In this document: in pieces, positions 1 through 7,538 of the stretch | How positions within the stretch are numbered: position 1 is the stretch's first letter | Layout: the number at the start of each line of letters is the position of its first letter | Source of the DNA: Marinobacter sp. S6332 | Lineage (GTDB): Bacteria; Pseudomonadota; Gammaproteobacteria; Pseudomonadales; Oleiphilaceae | Direction of reading: 5' to 3' | Assembly: GCF_023016045.1 (NCBI RefSeq) | Contig: NZ_JALKAP010000012.1 | Location: 1 to 64,000, forward strand | DNA: 64,000 nt | Position numbers and translations under genes: made by a program | Notes under the pieces: model-generated | What the model was told of the DNA's origin: nothing | What the model saw: only the letters and a program-made list of their open reading frames with translations | The model's database searches: none

Positions 1-22
1 GTAAGCGTTCATTCCACGACGT
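1..22 (+). repeat. IS66 terminal inverted repeat, low-coordinate end
   Basis: The first 16 bases, GTAAGCGTTCATTCCA, are repeated exactly in inverted orientation at 2677-2692. After one mismatch at position 17 the match resumes for GACGT at 18-22. This gives a 22-bp repeat with one mismatch. Confidence 0.95.
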
Positions 23-29
23 AGTTGAC

Positions 30-305
30 CTACTTTTTCTTCACATCACGAAGTGGCCGTAGTAACTCTGGCGAGACCTTGTACTGCGTCCTGCCATCAT
101 CGCCCAGCACGATCACACTCTTGCGGTTAATCTTGGTGACGATCCCAAACACCGGACCTTCCCGGCCCTCGAAGGTCACCTTCAGGCCAACCCGCAACTG
201 ACTCAGTGCCTGCAGATTTTCCCGATCCCGCAGTTCATCAATGCGCTGGCAGATGATCTGGTTCAGTTCCAGCAACTGCTCGATGCTCATGTCGTCAATG
301 CGCAC
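30..305 (-). CDS. Small IS66 passenger protein, SH3/KOW-like
   Basis: This is a 91-residue protein encoded between tnpC and the inverted repeat, so inside the mobile element. It starts at a GTG that overlaps the end of tnpC by 11 bases, with GGAGG nine bases upstream, which suggests translational coupling. Residues 1-35 look helical and charged. Residues 38-85 carry the pattern of a small SH3/KOW-type beta barrel (VGLKVTFEGREG, then INRKSVIVLGDDGR, then SPELLRPL), a fold often used to bind nucleic acid or protein. It is not one of the three standard IS66 transposition proteins. Its role is unknown; helping transposition or being plain cargo are both possible. Confidence 0.75.
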   Translation of the reverse strand: MRIDDMSIEQLLELNQIICQRIDELRDRENLQALSQLRVGLKVTFEGREGPVFGIVTKINRKSVIVLGDDGRTQYKVSPELLRPLRDVKKK

Positions 306-1947
306 GGACGCTAACCTCCGGTTGTTTGCTCTGTCGATCAGGATGGCGTGGTTCGATTAGTGCCCGTAATGGGTTCTCTGCGAATCGAGTTTTCCAGAGT
401 CGGGGCGTCAGGTCGCTGACTTCACTGGCCGGATGCTGGCTGATTCGCTGCAGCACGTCCACCAGATAAGTGTAGGGGTTAATATCGTGCAGCTTGCAGG
501 TGCTGATCAGGCTCTGGATGATCCCCAGATGTTCCGCACCCAATTCAGTCCAGCAGAACATCCAGTTTTTCTTGCCCATTGGGATGGGCCGCAAGGCCCG
601 TTCCAGGTGGTTGGTGTCTGGCTGTACGTCGGGGTCTTCCAGGAACACGGTCAGGCTGGCTTCGCGGCTCAGCACGTAGTTCAGGGCCTTGGTCAGTGGA
701 TCGCTGGGCACCAAGCCACCTTGTTCCAACTGATCCCGACACCACTGGAAGAAGCCGCTGACCACCGGCCTCGAGTGATCCAGCCGGTACTGGCGTTTCT
801 TCTCACCCGTCAGCCCCTGAGTTTTGATGGCCTCTTCATTCCGGTATAACTTCGCGATCTGTTGCAGTGCGTCGGAGACCTTCTCCGGATGATCCTTCTG
901 CGCTTCGATAAAGTAACGGCGGCTGTGCACCCAGCATTGGGCGTGGATAATATCTTTTTGAGCGGCGGCATAGCGGGCATAAGCCGCGTAACCGTCACTG
1001 ATCAGAGTGCCGCTGAACGATTCGCTGAGGACGTCTTCGATGTGGGCACGCCCGCGGCTGTTCGAGTAGGTGAACACCACTTCGTCGGCATCGCCGTACA
1101 GCGGCCAGAACCAGCCGGTTTTCATCCTGCCTTTTTGCGGGCCTGCCCGGCCCTGGTGGCCGGCCTTGATGGGCGTTTCGTCCATGGCCAGCACCCGGCT
1201 GCGCAAGACGCTGTCGGTCTGTGCATCCACAATGGGCCGAAGCAGGTCGATGGTACGCTTAACCAGATTCGTAAGGGTACTGCGGCTCACGGTAATACCC
1301 GCTTGCTGAATACGCTGATGCTGACGATACAGCGGCAGATGGAACTGGAACTTGTCTACCAGCAACCCGGCCAGCAGACTGACATCGGCCAGGCTATTGT
1401 CCAGCACATTGAACGGAGCCGGAGTTGTCATCGGCTTCTCGGTTCCCTTACGACGGAACACCGGACGTTCGCACTTGAGCACCACATAGCTGGAAGCCCG
1501 CTGGGCAAGCCGGTAGGTGGTCTTGCTGCCGATCACTTCGTACTGGTCGGCCTCTGGGCCGGTCAGTTCTGGTGGCAGGTGTTCAATGACGTCCACCGGC
1601 ACATCGGCGGTAAAGCGCAGGCCGGTGTCGTTCAGACAGTCGTCGTCCCGCTGCTTTTTGCCGGTGCCGCGCTGGTAGGCCTTAATGATGCGTTTTTCTT
1701 CATCAGCAGGCTTCTCCGGCGTGGGGGCGTCCTCCGGCTGGAACAGGTCATCCTGCCCCGGTAGGTCATAGACCTGCTTCTCGGATTTGGGGCCGAACAG
1801 CTGCTTTTTGAACCAGTCCAGTTGATGGGTCAGCTGCCGAATCGCTTCCGTTTGGGCATCCAGCTGCGCCCGCAACAACGCATTCTCCTCGGCCAGAGCC
1901 GAGTCAGAAGTTGCGTTGGAATGAGGAGTGGAAGCCGTTGAATTCAT
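295..1947 (-). CDS. tnpC: IS66-family transposase TnpC (DDE)
   Basis: This is the 550-residue DDE transposase of the element. From the N-terminus it has a leucine-rich coiled coil (ALLRAQLDAQTEAIRQL), the LDWFKKQLFG motif typical of IS66 transposases, a region where the IS66 zinc-finger domain normally lies, and the catalytic core. The catalytic acidic residues appear in VLAMDETPIKAG, LISDGYAAY and TNHLERALRP. The zinc-finger region lacks the usual CxxC pair, so this subgroup may fold it without zinc. The start chosen is the ATG at 1947. The frame is open upstream to 2031, but that stretch runs into tnpB and reads like non-coding sequence. It probably acts with TnpA and TnpB at the inverted repeats. 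Confidence 0.93.
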   Translation of the reverse strand: MNSTASTPHSNATSDSALAEENALLRAQLDAQTEAIRQLTHQLDWFKKQLFGPKSEKQVYDLPGQDDLFQPEDAPTPEKPADEEKRIIKAYQRGTGKKQRDDDCLNDTGLRFTADVPVDVIEHLPPELTGPEADQYEVIGSKTTYRLAQRASSYVVLKCERPVFRRKGTEKPMTTPAPFNVLDNSLADVSLLAGLLVDKFQFHLPLYRQHQRIQQAGITVSRSTLTNLVKRTIDLLRPIVDAQTDSVLRSRVLAMDETPIKAGHQGRAGPQKGRMKTGWFWPLYGDADEVVFTYSNSRGRAHIEDVLSESFSGTLISDGYAAYARYAAAQKDIIHAQCWVHSRRYFIEAQKDHPEKVSDALQQIAKLYRNEEAIKTQGLTGEKKRQYRLDHSRPVVSGFFQWCRDQLEQGGLVPSDPLTKALNYVLSREASLTVFLEDPDVQPDTNHLERALRPIPMGKKNWMFCWTELGAEHLGIIQSLISTCKLHDINPYTYLVDVLQRISQHPASEVSDLTPRLWKTRFAENPLRALIEPRHPDRQSKQPEVSVRAH

Positions 1948-1975
1948 GGCTGATATTATACCGGAACCGCACAGT

Positions 1976-2320
1976 TTATACCCCTCGAAAACGCTTGAAT
2001 TGACGGTATTTTTGCACCTCAATGCCGTCAATCAGCAGCTGCAGATCCGTCAGGGTCAGGGCTCGCTGACCGGAGGCGGACAACGGCACCCGGAACTGTC
2101 CCTGCTCCAGGCGCTTGGCCCACAGGCAATATCCAGTGGCCGTAAAGTACAGCATCTTCATCTGGGTTTTACGTCGATTAACGAAGACGAAATACTGGCC
2201 ACTGAGTGGATCGTGTTTTAGCTGATTCCGGACCAGAGCGCTCAAGCCCCGGAACGACTTGCGCATATCGGTGGGCTCGGTGCACAGCCAGATCCGGGCC
2301 TGGCTATCGAGCCCGATCAT
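1976..2320 (-). CDS. tnpB: IS66 accessory protein TnpB
   Basis: This 114-residue protein is the second gene of the IS66 operon. It has the conserved TnpB blocks CTEPTDMRKSFRGLSALV near the N-terminus, then DPLSGQYFVFVNRRKTQMK and YFTATGYCLWAKRLEQGQF. TnpB is needed for IS66 transposition, but its biochemical role is not well defined. Its start codon overlaps the tnpA stop as ATGA, so the two are probably translationally coupled. Note that this TnpB is unrelated to the IS200/IS605 nuclease of the same name. Confidence 0.93.
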   Translation of the reverse strand: MIGLDSQARIWLCTEPTDMRKSFRGLSALVRNQLKHDPLSGQYFVFVNRRKTQMKMLYFTATGYCLWAKRLEQGQFRVPLSASGQRALTLTDLQLLIDGIEVQKYRQFKRFRGV

Positions 2321-2607
2321 CCGTTCTGGCTCAGCCGCAACTCCACACCGTTGCCCAGGCTGAGCACAATGTTCCAGGTTGGGCCGGAGGATGGAGAGTT
2401 GCCCATCAACGACGAGAGATCGAGAAAACCGGCTTCACCGGAACCTGATGACTCATCCGTCGACGGGTCAGAAAGGCGCTTACGCCAGTTGCAGAAACTG
2501 GCGTAACCGATACTCTCCCGTTTGCAAAACTGCGGTGCTGACAGACCACTATCACGTTGTTGATTGACCAGGGACTGCCACTGTTCTGACGTGCGGTGCT
2601 TTCTCAT
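2317..2607 (-). CDS. tnpA: IS66 accessory protein TnpA
   Basis: This is a 96-residue protein and the first gene of the IS66 operon. It has the short helix-turn-helix-like pattern seen in IS66 TnpA: RTSEQWQSLVNQQRDSGL, then APQFCKRESIGYASFCNWRK. The second half is variable (serine- and glycine-rich), as usual in the family. It is likely a DNA-binding accessory factor for transposition. It overlaps tnpB by four bases. Confidence 0.9.
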   Translation of the reverse strand: MRKHRTSEQWQSLVNQQRDSGLSAPQFCKRESIGYASFCNWRKRLSDPSTDESSGSGEAGFLDLSSLMGNSPSSGPTWNIVLSLGNGVELRLSQNG

Positions 2608-2670
2608 GGGGGTAACCTCGTGTTGGAAAATGTGAGGTTACTGTAGGGCGAATTTCAGCGAGGTGGCAGG

Positions 2671-2692
2671 ACGTCTTGGAATGAACGCTTAC
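2671..2692 (-). repeat. IS66 terminal inverted repeat, high-coordinate end
   Basis: Read on the minus strand from 2692 this repeats bases 1-22 with one mismatch. It lies about 60 bp upstream of tnpA, so the tnpABC promoter is probably between 2608 and 2692. The next 8 bases, TGCTTGGT, are the expected target duplication. Confidence 0.95.
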
Positions 2693-2776
2693 TGCTTGGT
2701 AGCGATAGCAGGTCTCGCTGATGCCGTACACCACACACGCCAACCGAATGCTAATTCCATGCTTGGCCACGCCCGC
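2693..2776 (-). pseudogene. IS3-family orfB (transposase) fragment
   Basis: On the minus strand one frame reads VAKHGIS, IRLACVVYGIS, ETCYRYQA. This is the N-terminal signature of IS3-family OrfB transposases of the IS407-like group (consensus around LAC..F.ISETCYRYQ). The frame ends at the IS66 inverted repeat directly after the YRYQA codons. No other IS3 sequence is visible on this side. The rest of orfB, if still present, should lie beyond base 1 of the window. Confidence 0.7.
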
Positions 2777-2904
2777 TTGAGTAGTTCGGATATTTCAGTA
2801 CGAGGAGCGGCGATAGCCTTTCCAGACCAATTGGAGAGCTCGGCGGTTCTTAGCCCATTTGGACTTCCGTGCACGAGGAAAAGTTTTATAGTAGCTGCCT
2901 GCAA
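2773..2904 (-). pseudogene. N-terminal fragment of a GIY-YIG-nuclease-family gene
   Basis: A TTG start at 2904 is preceded by AAGGAG six bases upstream. The first 44 codons include IKLFLVHGSPNGLRTAELS and WSGKAIAAPRTEISELLKR. I recognise this as the conserved N-terminus of a bacterial family that continues into a GIY-YIG nuclease domain. Here the similarity stops at about 2773, where the IS3-type fragment begins, and the nuclease domain is missing. The frame continues for a further 27 codons into IS3 and IS66 sequence, so any product would be a non-functional chimera. The family assignment is from memory of the N-terminal motif. Confidence 0.6.
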
Positions 2905-3136
2905 TGAAATCTCCTTGTAAACTTAACAGCTTGTTAGACTGACCACTTCGTGATTAGAGATCTTTGATATCCGCAAAAGTACGCTTCGTTATTATTCAAT
3001 AATCTTAAGAGTCTGTTCAAAAAAATGGCCTAAAACCAAGCAATTACCAGCGTCAAATCATCAAATTTTGTAATATCACTACTCAATAGCGAAGCGGTCA
3101 CGCGATTACACGGTCGCAGTGGGTGAGGGCACAAAC

Positions 3137-3169
3137 AAAAAAGGCCCGAAGCGCAAGCTAAGGGCCTTT
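3137..3169 (-). terminator. Intrinsic terminator of nrdJ operon
   Basis: Read on the minus strand: stem AAAGGCCC, 14-base loop, GGGCCTTT, then a T-run. It lies 26 bases beyond the nrdJb stop codon. Confidence 0.85.
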
Positions 3170-3194
3170 CTGTTTTACCTATCAATCACGCACT

Positions 3195-3890
3195 TCAACC
3201 ACACTTACTATCACCACAAGACAAGCAAGTCGCACAACCGTCCATCACGATTACCGCCTTAGTGCTGCATTTGCCGCACATGGTGGCGTTGGGTGGGAAG
3301 TCGCCAGCCTTGTCGTCGTTGGTTGCCTTGGCGTTGTTGGCTTCAAACTCCGCGCGCTTTTCGGCGAGGATGCGCTTGGTGGTTTCGCTCATTTCCTCGC
3401 TTTCCATCAGGCCTACGGCCTTCAGATGCTTCTCGATCACCGCGCCAATTTCAGCTACCAAGGAGGGCATGAATACGCCGCCTTTTTTGAAGTAGCCGCC
3501 GTTGGGGTCGTATACGGAGCGCAGCTCTTCCACTAGGAAGGTAAGGTCGCCGCCTTTGCGGAATACCGCAGAGATTACGCGGGTGAGGGCGATTACCCAC
3601 TGGAAGTGCTCCATGGATTTGGAGTTGATGAACACTTCGTACGGCTGACGGCTTTCGTGGTCTGTGTCTTCGTTCAGTATGATGTCGTTGATGGTGATGT
3701 ACATCGCGTGCTCGGCCACCGGTGGTTTGATCTTGTAGGTGGTGCCTACAAGAAATTCCGGCCGTTCGATGTATTCGTTCATCTTCACCAAGGAAGATTC
3801 CGGCTGTGCTGCCTGCTGTTCGCTGGGAGCATCTGTGTCGGCTTTCTTTACCCGGTAGCCGACAATTTTATTGCTGATTTTAACTGTCAT
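3195..3890 (-). CDS. nrdJb: B12-dependent ribonucleotide reductase, C-terminal subunit NrdJb
   Basis: This 231-residue protein corresponds to the C-terminal part of the class II (adenosylcobalamin-dependent) ribonucleotide reductase. In Pseudomonas that part is also a separate gene next to nrdJa. Residues 50-165 cover the TSCPD-type region (for example GGVFMPSLVAEIGAVIEKHL). The C-terminus is a cysteine-rich zinc-ribbon-like tail (CGKCS, then CATCLSCGDSKCG) containing the cysteines expected to re-reduce the active site. I chose the ATG at 3890, which has AGGA nine bases upstream. An in-frame TTG at 3923 overlaps the nrdJa stop but has no clear ribosome-binding site. It is cotranscribed with nrdJa and ends at the terminator at 3137-3169. 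Confidence 0.88.
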   Translation of the reverse strand: MTVKISNKIVGYRVKKADTDAPSEQQAAQPESSLVKMNEYIERPEFLVGTTYKIKPPVAEHAMYITINDIILNEDTDHESRQPYEVFINSKSMEHFQWVIALTRVISAVFRKGGDLTFLVEELRSVYDPNGGYFKKGGVFMPSLVAEIGAVIEKHLKAVGLMESEEMSETTKRILAEKRAEFEANNAKATNDDKAGDFPPNATMCGKCSTKAVIVMDGCATCLSCGDSKCG

Positions 3891-3919
3891 TTCTAAATGT
3901 CCTGTGTCGGTGTTCCGGA

Positions 3920-6058
3920 TCAATACTTTCCGTAGGTGCCTTCTTTAAGCGCGTCAAACAGGTTGGCGGCGGTGTGCATTTCGCCATCGTACTCTACCTG
4001 TTCGTTGCCTTTCAGCTCTACTTTGCTGCCGTCGTCGAGGGTGAACTCGTAGAGGGTGTTTTCAAGGTCTTTCTCTTTTACCAGTACGCCCTGGAAGGCT
4101 TCCGGGTTAAAGCGGAAGGTGGTGCAGCCTTTCAGTCCCATGTCGTAGGCGTAGAGGTAAATGTTTTTGAAGTCCTGATATTCAAAGTCGGTCGGTACGT
4201 TCGCGGTTTTGGAGATCGAGGAGTCTACCCATTTCTGGGCCGCGGCCTGGATGTCTACGTGCTGTGCCGGGCTTACATCATCTGCGGTGGTGAAGTAGCT
4301 GGGCAGTTTTTTGTCTGCTTCTTCAGAGAAGGGCATGGCGCCTGGGTTAACTAGGTGCCGGTAGGCCAACAGCTCGAAGGAGAATACGTCGACTTTTTCT
4401 TTGGTTTTACGGCCTTCGCGGATGACGTTACGGGCGTAATGGTGCGAGAAGCTTGGCTCTATGCCGTTACTGGCGTTGTTGGCTAGCGACAGGCTGATGG
4501 TGCCAGTGGGTGCAATGGAGGTGTGGTGGGTAAAGCGGCCACCTTTCTCAGCCAGCTTTTCAACCAGCTCAGGCTCAACTTTGGCAATTTCCTGCATGTA
4601 GCGGCTGTATTTGGCGTGCAGCACGCGGCCTGGCAGTTTATCGCCGATATTGTGGCCATCTTTGGCCAGTTGAGGGTTTTTACCCATCATTTTCGGGGTA
4701 ATTTCAAAGTCGTCGTCCATGATGGGCGCAACGCCTTTTTCTTCTGCCAGGGCCAACGACTGGCGCCAGCCTTCTACGGCCATTTCACGTACTACATCTT
4801 CGGTGAACTGTACGGATTCATCCGAGCCGTATGGCATGCGCAGCATGGCAAGAGTTGAGCCCAAGCCCAGAATGCCCATGCCGTGACGGCGCTTGTAGGT
4901 GATTTCGTGGCGCTGTTCGGCCAGTGGCAGGCCGTTGATTTCTACTACGTTGTCCAGCATGCGGGTGAAGATGCCCACAACCTTGCGGTACTTCTCATAG
5001 TTGAAGCTGGCCTTTTCAGTGAACGGGTAATCCACAAACTTGGTCAGGTTCACAGAGCCCAGCAGGCAGCTGCCGTAGGGGGGTAGGGGCTGCTCACCAC
5101 AGGGGTTAGTAGCGCGGATGTCTTCGCAGAACCAGTTGTTGTTCATCTGGTTGACCTTGTCGATCAGGATAAAGCCGGGTTCTGCGTAGTCATAGGTGGA
5201 GGTCATGATGGTGTCCCAGATGAGCTGGGCTTTCAGGGTGCGGTAGATACGGCACGCCACCTTGCCTTCATCGTTAACCACATAGCCATCTAATATCGGG
5301 AAGTCACGATATACGAATTGGTTTGGATCGGTGAGGTCTAGGCCTTCTTCCGCTACTTCTTTCTCGGTAACCGGGAAGGAGAGATGCCAGTCGCTGTCGT
5401 TACGAACGGCTTCGATAAAGTCTTCGGTGATCAGCAAGGACAGGTTGAACTGGCGCAGGCGGCCATCTTCACGCTTGGCCTGAATGAAGTCGATTACGTC
5501 TGGGTGGTGAACGTCAAAGGTAGCCATTTGCGCACCACGGCGGCCACCAGCAGAAGACACGGTAAAGCACATGCGGTCGAAGATATCCATGAATGACAGC
5601 GGGCCAGATGTGGTTGCGCCGGCGCCAGCAACATAAGCACCTTTAGGGCGCAGGGTAGAGAATTCGTAACCAATCCCACAGCCTGCCTTTAGGGTTAGGC
5701 CTGCTTCGTGGTTTTTCTCCAGAATGTCGTTCATGGAATCCTGAACGGACCCAGATACGGTGCAGTTGATGGTGGAGGTTGCAGGCTTGTGCGCTTCGGC
5801 ACCGGCGTTGGAGGTAATTCGGCCTGCGGGAATGGCGCCGTTTTTGAGGGCCCAGGCAAAGTTCTTCATCTGCTCGGCGCGCACGTCTTTGTTTTCGACT
5901 TGCGCCAAGGCCGTAGCAACGCGGTGGTATGTGGCGTTGATGTCTTTGTCTACAGGTTCGCCGGTCTTGGTTTTAAGCTGGTATTTGCTGTTCCAGATGT
6001 CGAGCGAAGTTTCCTGCATCGGAATCGTTGTAACCACTGCCTCTGCCTTAGCGTTCAT
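3920..6058 (-). CDS. nrdJa: B12-dependent (class II) ribonucleotide reductase, catalytic subunit NrdJa
   Basis: It reduces ribonucleotides to deoxyribonucleotides using adenosylcobalamin to make the thiyl radical, so it needs neither oxygen nor a diiron subunit. Key features in the 712-residue product are Cys99 in STINCTVSG, the radical-site motif N-x-C-x-E (Asn318, Cys320, Glu322) in RATNPCGEQPLPPYG, and the C-terminal cysteine region near GCTTFRFNPE. The start chosen is the ATG at 6058, which has AGGGG five bases upstream. A GTG at 6100 extends the frame by 14 codons but has a poorly placed ribosome-binding site. The gene is split from its C-terminal part (nrdJb), the arrangement known from Pseudomonas. 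Confidence 0.92.
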   Translation of the reverse strand: MNAKAEAVVTTIPMQETSLDIWNSKYQLKTKTGEPVDKDINATYHRVATALAQVENKDVRAEQMKNFAWALKNGAIPAGRITSNAGAEAHKPATSTINCTVSGSVQDSMNDILEKNHEAGLTLKAGCGIGYEFSTLRPKGAYVAGAGATTSGPLSFMDIFDRMCFTVSSAGGRRGAQMATFDVHHPDVIDFIQAKREDGRLRQFNLSLLITEDFIEAVRNDSDWHLSFPVTEKEVAEEGLDLTDPNQFVYRDFPILDGYVVNDEGKVACRIYRTLKAQLIWDTIMTSTYDYAEPGFILIDKVNQMNNNWFCEDIRATNPCGEQPLPPYGSCLLGSVNLTKFVDYPFTEKASFNYEKYRKVVGIFTRMLDNVVEINGLPLAEQRHEITYKRRHGMGILGLGSTLAMLRMPYGSDESVQFTEDVVREMAVEGWRQSLALAEEKGVAPIMDDDFEITPKMMGKNPQLAKDGHNIGDKLPGRVLHAKYSRYMQEIAKVEPELVEKLAEKGGRFTHHTSIAPTGTISLSLANNASNGIEPSFSHHYARNVIREGRKTKEKVDVFSFELLAYRHLVNPGAMPFSEEADKKLPSYFTTADDVSPAQHVDIQAAAQKWVDSSISKTANVPTDFEYQDFKNIYLYAYDMGLKGCTTFRFNPEAFQGVLVKEKDLENTLYEFTLDDGSKVELKGNEQVEYDGEMHTAANLFDALKEGTYGKY

Positions 6059-6197
6059 TGCCACCCCTAAATCTTCAAGTATGTCTGTTGTCGAAGGCAC
6101 CGATTATTGGCGCTGTCCCTGTAGAGCGTAGAGCGCCGCAAAATCTGGGCTGGCGCTCTTGCTTTCTATGCTGTTTTCAATTTCTCGCCGAAAAAAA

Positions 6198-6247
6198 ACA
6201 CTATATGTGGTGCTTGCGATAATCTGAGGTAACGCCCTAGCACTCAA
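6198..6247 (-). promoter_or_regulatory. Predicted nrdJ promoter with NrdR-like box
   Basis: On the minus strand TTGAGT (6247-6242) and GATTAT (6224-6219) are separated by 17 bases and fit a sigma-70 promoter. Just downstream, at 6198-6213, is ACACTATATGTGGTGC. It matches 13 of 16 positions of the NrdR box consensus (acaCwAtATaTwGtgt). NrdR represses ribonucleotide reductase genes from such sites. They usually occur as pairs about 30 bp apart; I find no good partner at that spacing, so the call is tentative. Confidence 0.45.
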
Positions 6248-6670
6248 TAAATACGCCCCGATTGCGGCAGCCTGTGGGGCTTTGACCGCGGGAAGGCGTG
6301 TTTGGGCGTATGTTTGCTATACAGCTGTTAGCCCTATATGTAGTTTTATTTTCAAGGGAGTATAACAGGATATAGTGGTTTGTGAATTTAAGCGGGACTA
6401 TTGATAAGTGACTTCCGGCAAAGAAAATCAATGGAGAATGGCTTGCAAGAAGGAAAACTCTGGGAAATCCGGCGCTTGAGTGGAAAAGCTAAGAATTACT
6501 ATATGTTGTGACTAAAAAATGTACCACTCAGGCTAATTCTGTTAACAAACTCACACAATCTGTGACTTCTGCACGTACTCAGAATAAGCGTGTCGTTAAA
6601 GTAGCGATGTGGAGTCGAGCATCGTAGTGGCCCACAGGAGGTGATAACGACCATAAAAAGGAAAAGAACA
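6248..6670. other. Non-coding region between nrdJa and the DUF6160 gene
   Basis: I see no convincing gene in this 423-base stretch. It contains a second, weaker NrdR-like sequence at 6331-6346 (12 of 16 positions), too far from the first to be its partner. At 6636-6645 there is AGGAGGTGAT, a ten-base match to the 16S rRNA anti-Shine-Dalgarno, with no start codon at usable distance. A weaker AAGGA at 6658-6662 serves the ATG at 6671. Confidence 0.5.
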
Positions 6671-7489
6671 ATGAAAGGCCTGAAACCTACATTGCTAGCG
6701 CTGTGTATTGCAGGGGCTCCGCCTGCAGTCATGGCTGAGATACAACGCTTGGATGATTCTATGATGGGTGACATCACGGGGCAGGCAGGCGTGAGCATTG
6801 AACTTGAGACAAAGATTGATATCGGCCGTTTCCTTTATTTTGATGAGGGTGCCTTGGCCATAGAGAACATCAGTATCGGGGGTGCGGAGCGCACGGATTT
6901 TTTCGGGTTTAATGGGATTAGCGGGTCTACTGCCAATGACCGTCTGGACAACATCCGTATCGATATTGATGTGCTTGCCGATGGCGATGCTGCCATTAAT
7001 ATTGCGCCTACCAACTTTGCTGCCGTTGATTTCCGAGTGACCACAGGGGCTTGGTATTTGGCGGCGACCAATGGAAGCAATGAGTACACCGATCTGATTG
7101 ATAATTTTCTAGCGGAAGGCTTGATGGCGCGCGGCTCGATTCGTATTGATACGGCCTCAGACATAATGCGCTTCAGGACGGCTTTTGCGATAGAGAATAT
7201 GCAGTTTGATGTGCCGTTTCTGGGCATTGGCGTTCGCGGCATGCAAATAACCGGTGCCGATTACGACCGCACTTTCCCAAGCCCGCTGGATCTGTTTGCC
7301 GAGGTGGATCTTTATATCTACGAAGGTGCACGGTTCTCTAACGGCTGGTCGTCCCTGGCGATTGATATGCCATATTTCGAGGCCGATATCGGGATAAACG
7401 AGCTGATTGTTGGCCAGCAGTCCGTTGGCAGTATCTTTGTGGACAATCTGGCGATTACGGATACCGCAATGCGTATCTACGGTCACTAG
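6671..7489 (+). CDS. DUF6160-type exported protein
   Basis: The 272-residue protein starts with a signal peptide (MKGLKPTLLALCIAG, APPAVMA) likely cut after AVMA. Next comes the short motif LDDSMMGDITGQAGVSIEL, which is characteristic of a family of secreted gammaproteobacterial proteins (DUF6160, sometimes annotated FilA-like or pilus-related). The rest is rich in beta-strand patterns alternating acidic and hydrophobic residues (for example IRIDIDVLADGDAAINIAP), with no cysteine in the mature part. The function is unknown; an outer-membrane or surface beta-structure is plausible. I chose the ATG at 6671 because AAGGA lies eight bases upstream. It is a single gene ending at a bidirectional terminator. 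Confidence 0.7.
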   Translation: MKGLKPTLLALCIAGAPPAVMAEIQRLDDSMMGDITGQAGVSIELETKIDIGRFLYFDEGALAIENISIGGAERTDFFGFNGISGSTANDRLDNIRIDIDVLADGDAAINIAPTNFAAVDFRVTTGAWYLAATNGSNEYTDLIDNFLAEGLMARGSIRIDTASDIMRFRTAFAIENMQFDVPFLGIGVRGMQITGADYDRTFPSPLDLFAEVDLYIYEGARFSNGWSSLAIDMPYFEADIGINELIVGQQSVGSIFVDNLAITDTAMRIYGH

Positions 7490-7508
7490 AGGTTAGTGCA
7501 GTAAATAA

Positions 7509-7536
7509 AGCGGGAGCTCACGAGGCTCCCGCTTTT
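7509..7536. terminator. Bidirectional intrinsic terminator
   Basis: Stem AGCGGGAGC (7509-7517) pairs with GCTCCCGCT (7525-7533), with a T-run on the plus strand and TTTATTT on the minus strand. It serves the DUF6160 gene and the convergent ABC transporter operon. Confidence 0.88.
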
Positions 7537-7538
7537 CG

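Larger units (their letters stand above)
1..2692 (-). mobile_element. Complete IS66-family insertion sequence with passenger gene
   Basis: The element is bounded by near-perfect terminal inverted repeats at 1-22 and 2671-2692, both beginning GTAAGCG, the usual IS66 end. Inside, on the minus strand, lie tnpA, tnpB and tnpC in the canonical IS66 order, then a small extra gene. All reading frames are open and the three catalytic acidic residues of TnpC are present, so it may be active. IS66 elements duplicate 8 bp of target. The right-hand copy would be TGCTTGGT at 2693-2700; the left copy lies outside the window. The insertion point is inside an IS3-family orfB fragment. Confidence 0.93.

Noticed and set aside
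862..1764. Long plus-strand open frame (300 codons) inside the transposase gene
   Set aside because: It is the antisense shadow of tnpC. Its translation has no recognisable domain and the tnpC frame is clearly the real gene.
6059..6247. Cobalamin riboswitch before the B12-dependent reductase
   Set aside because: I looked for a B12-box-like sequence in the leader and saw none. The leader is also short for this riboswitch.
6331..6346. Second NrdR-like sequence (12 of 16 positions) upstream of nrdJa
   Set aside because: It lies 133 bases from the first candidate. NrdR boxes normally pair at about 30 bases, so it is probably chance.
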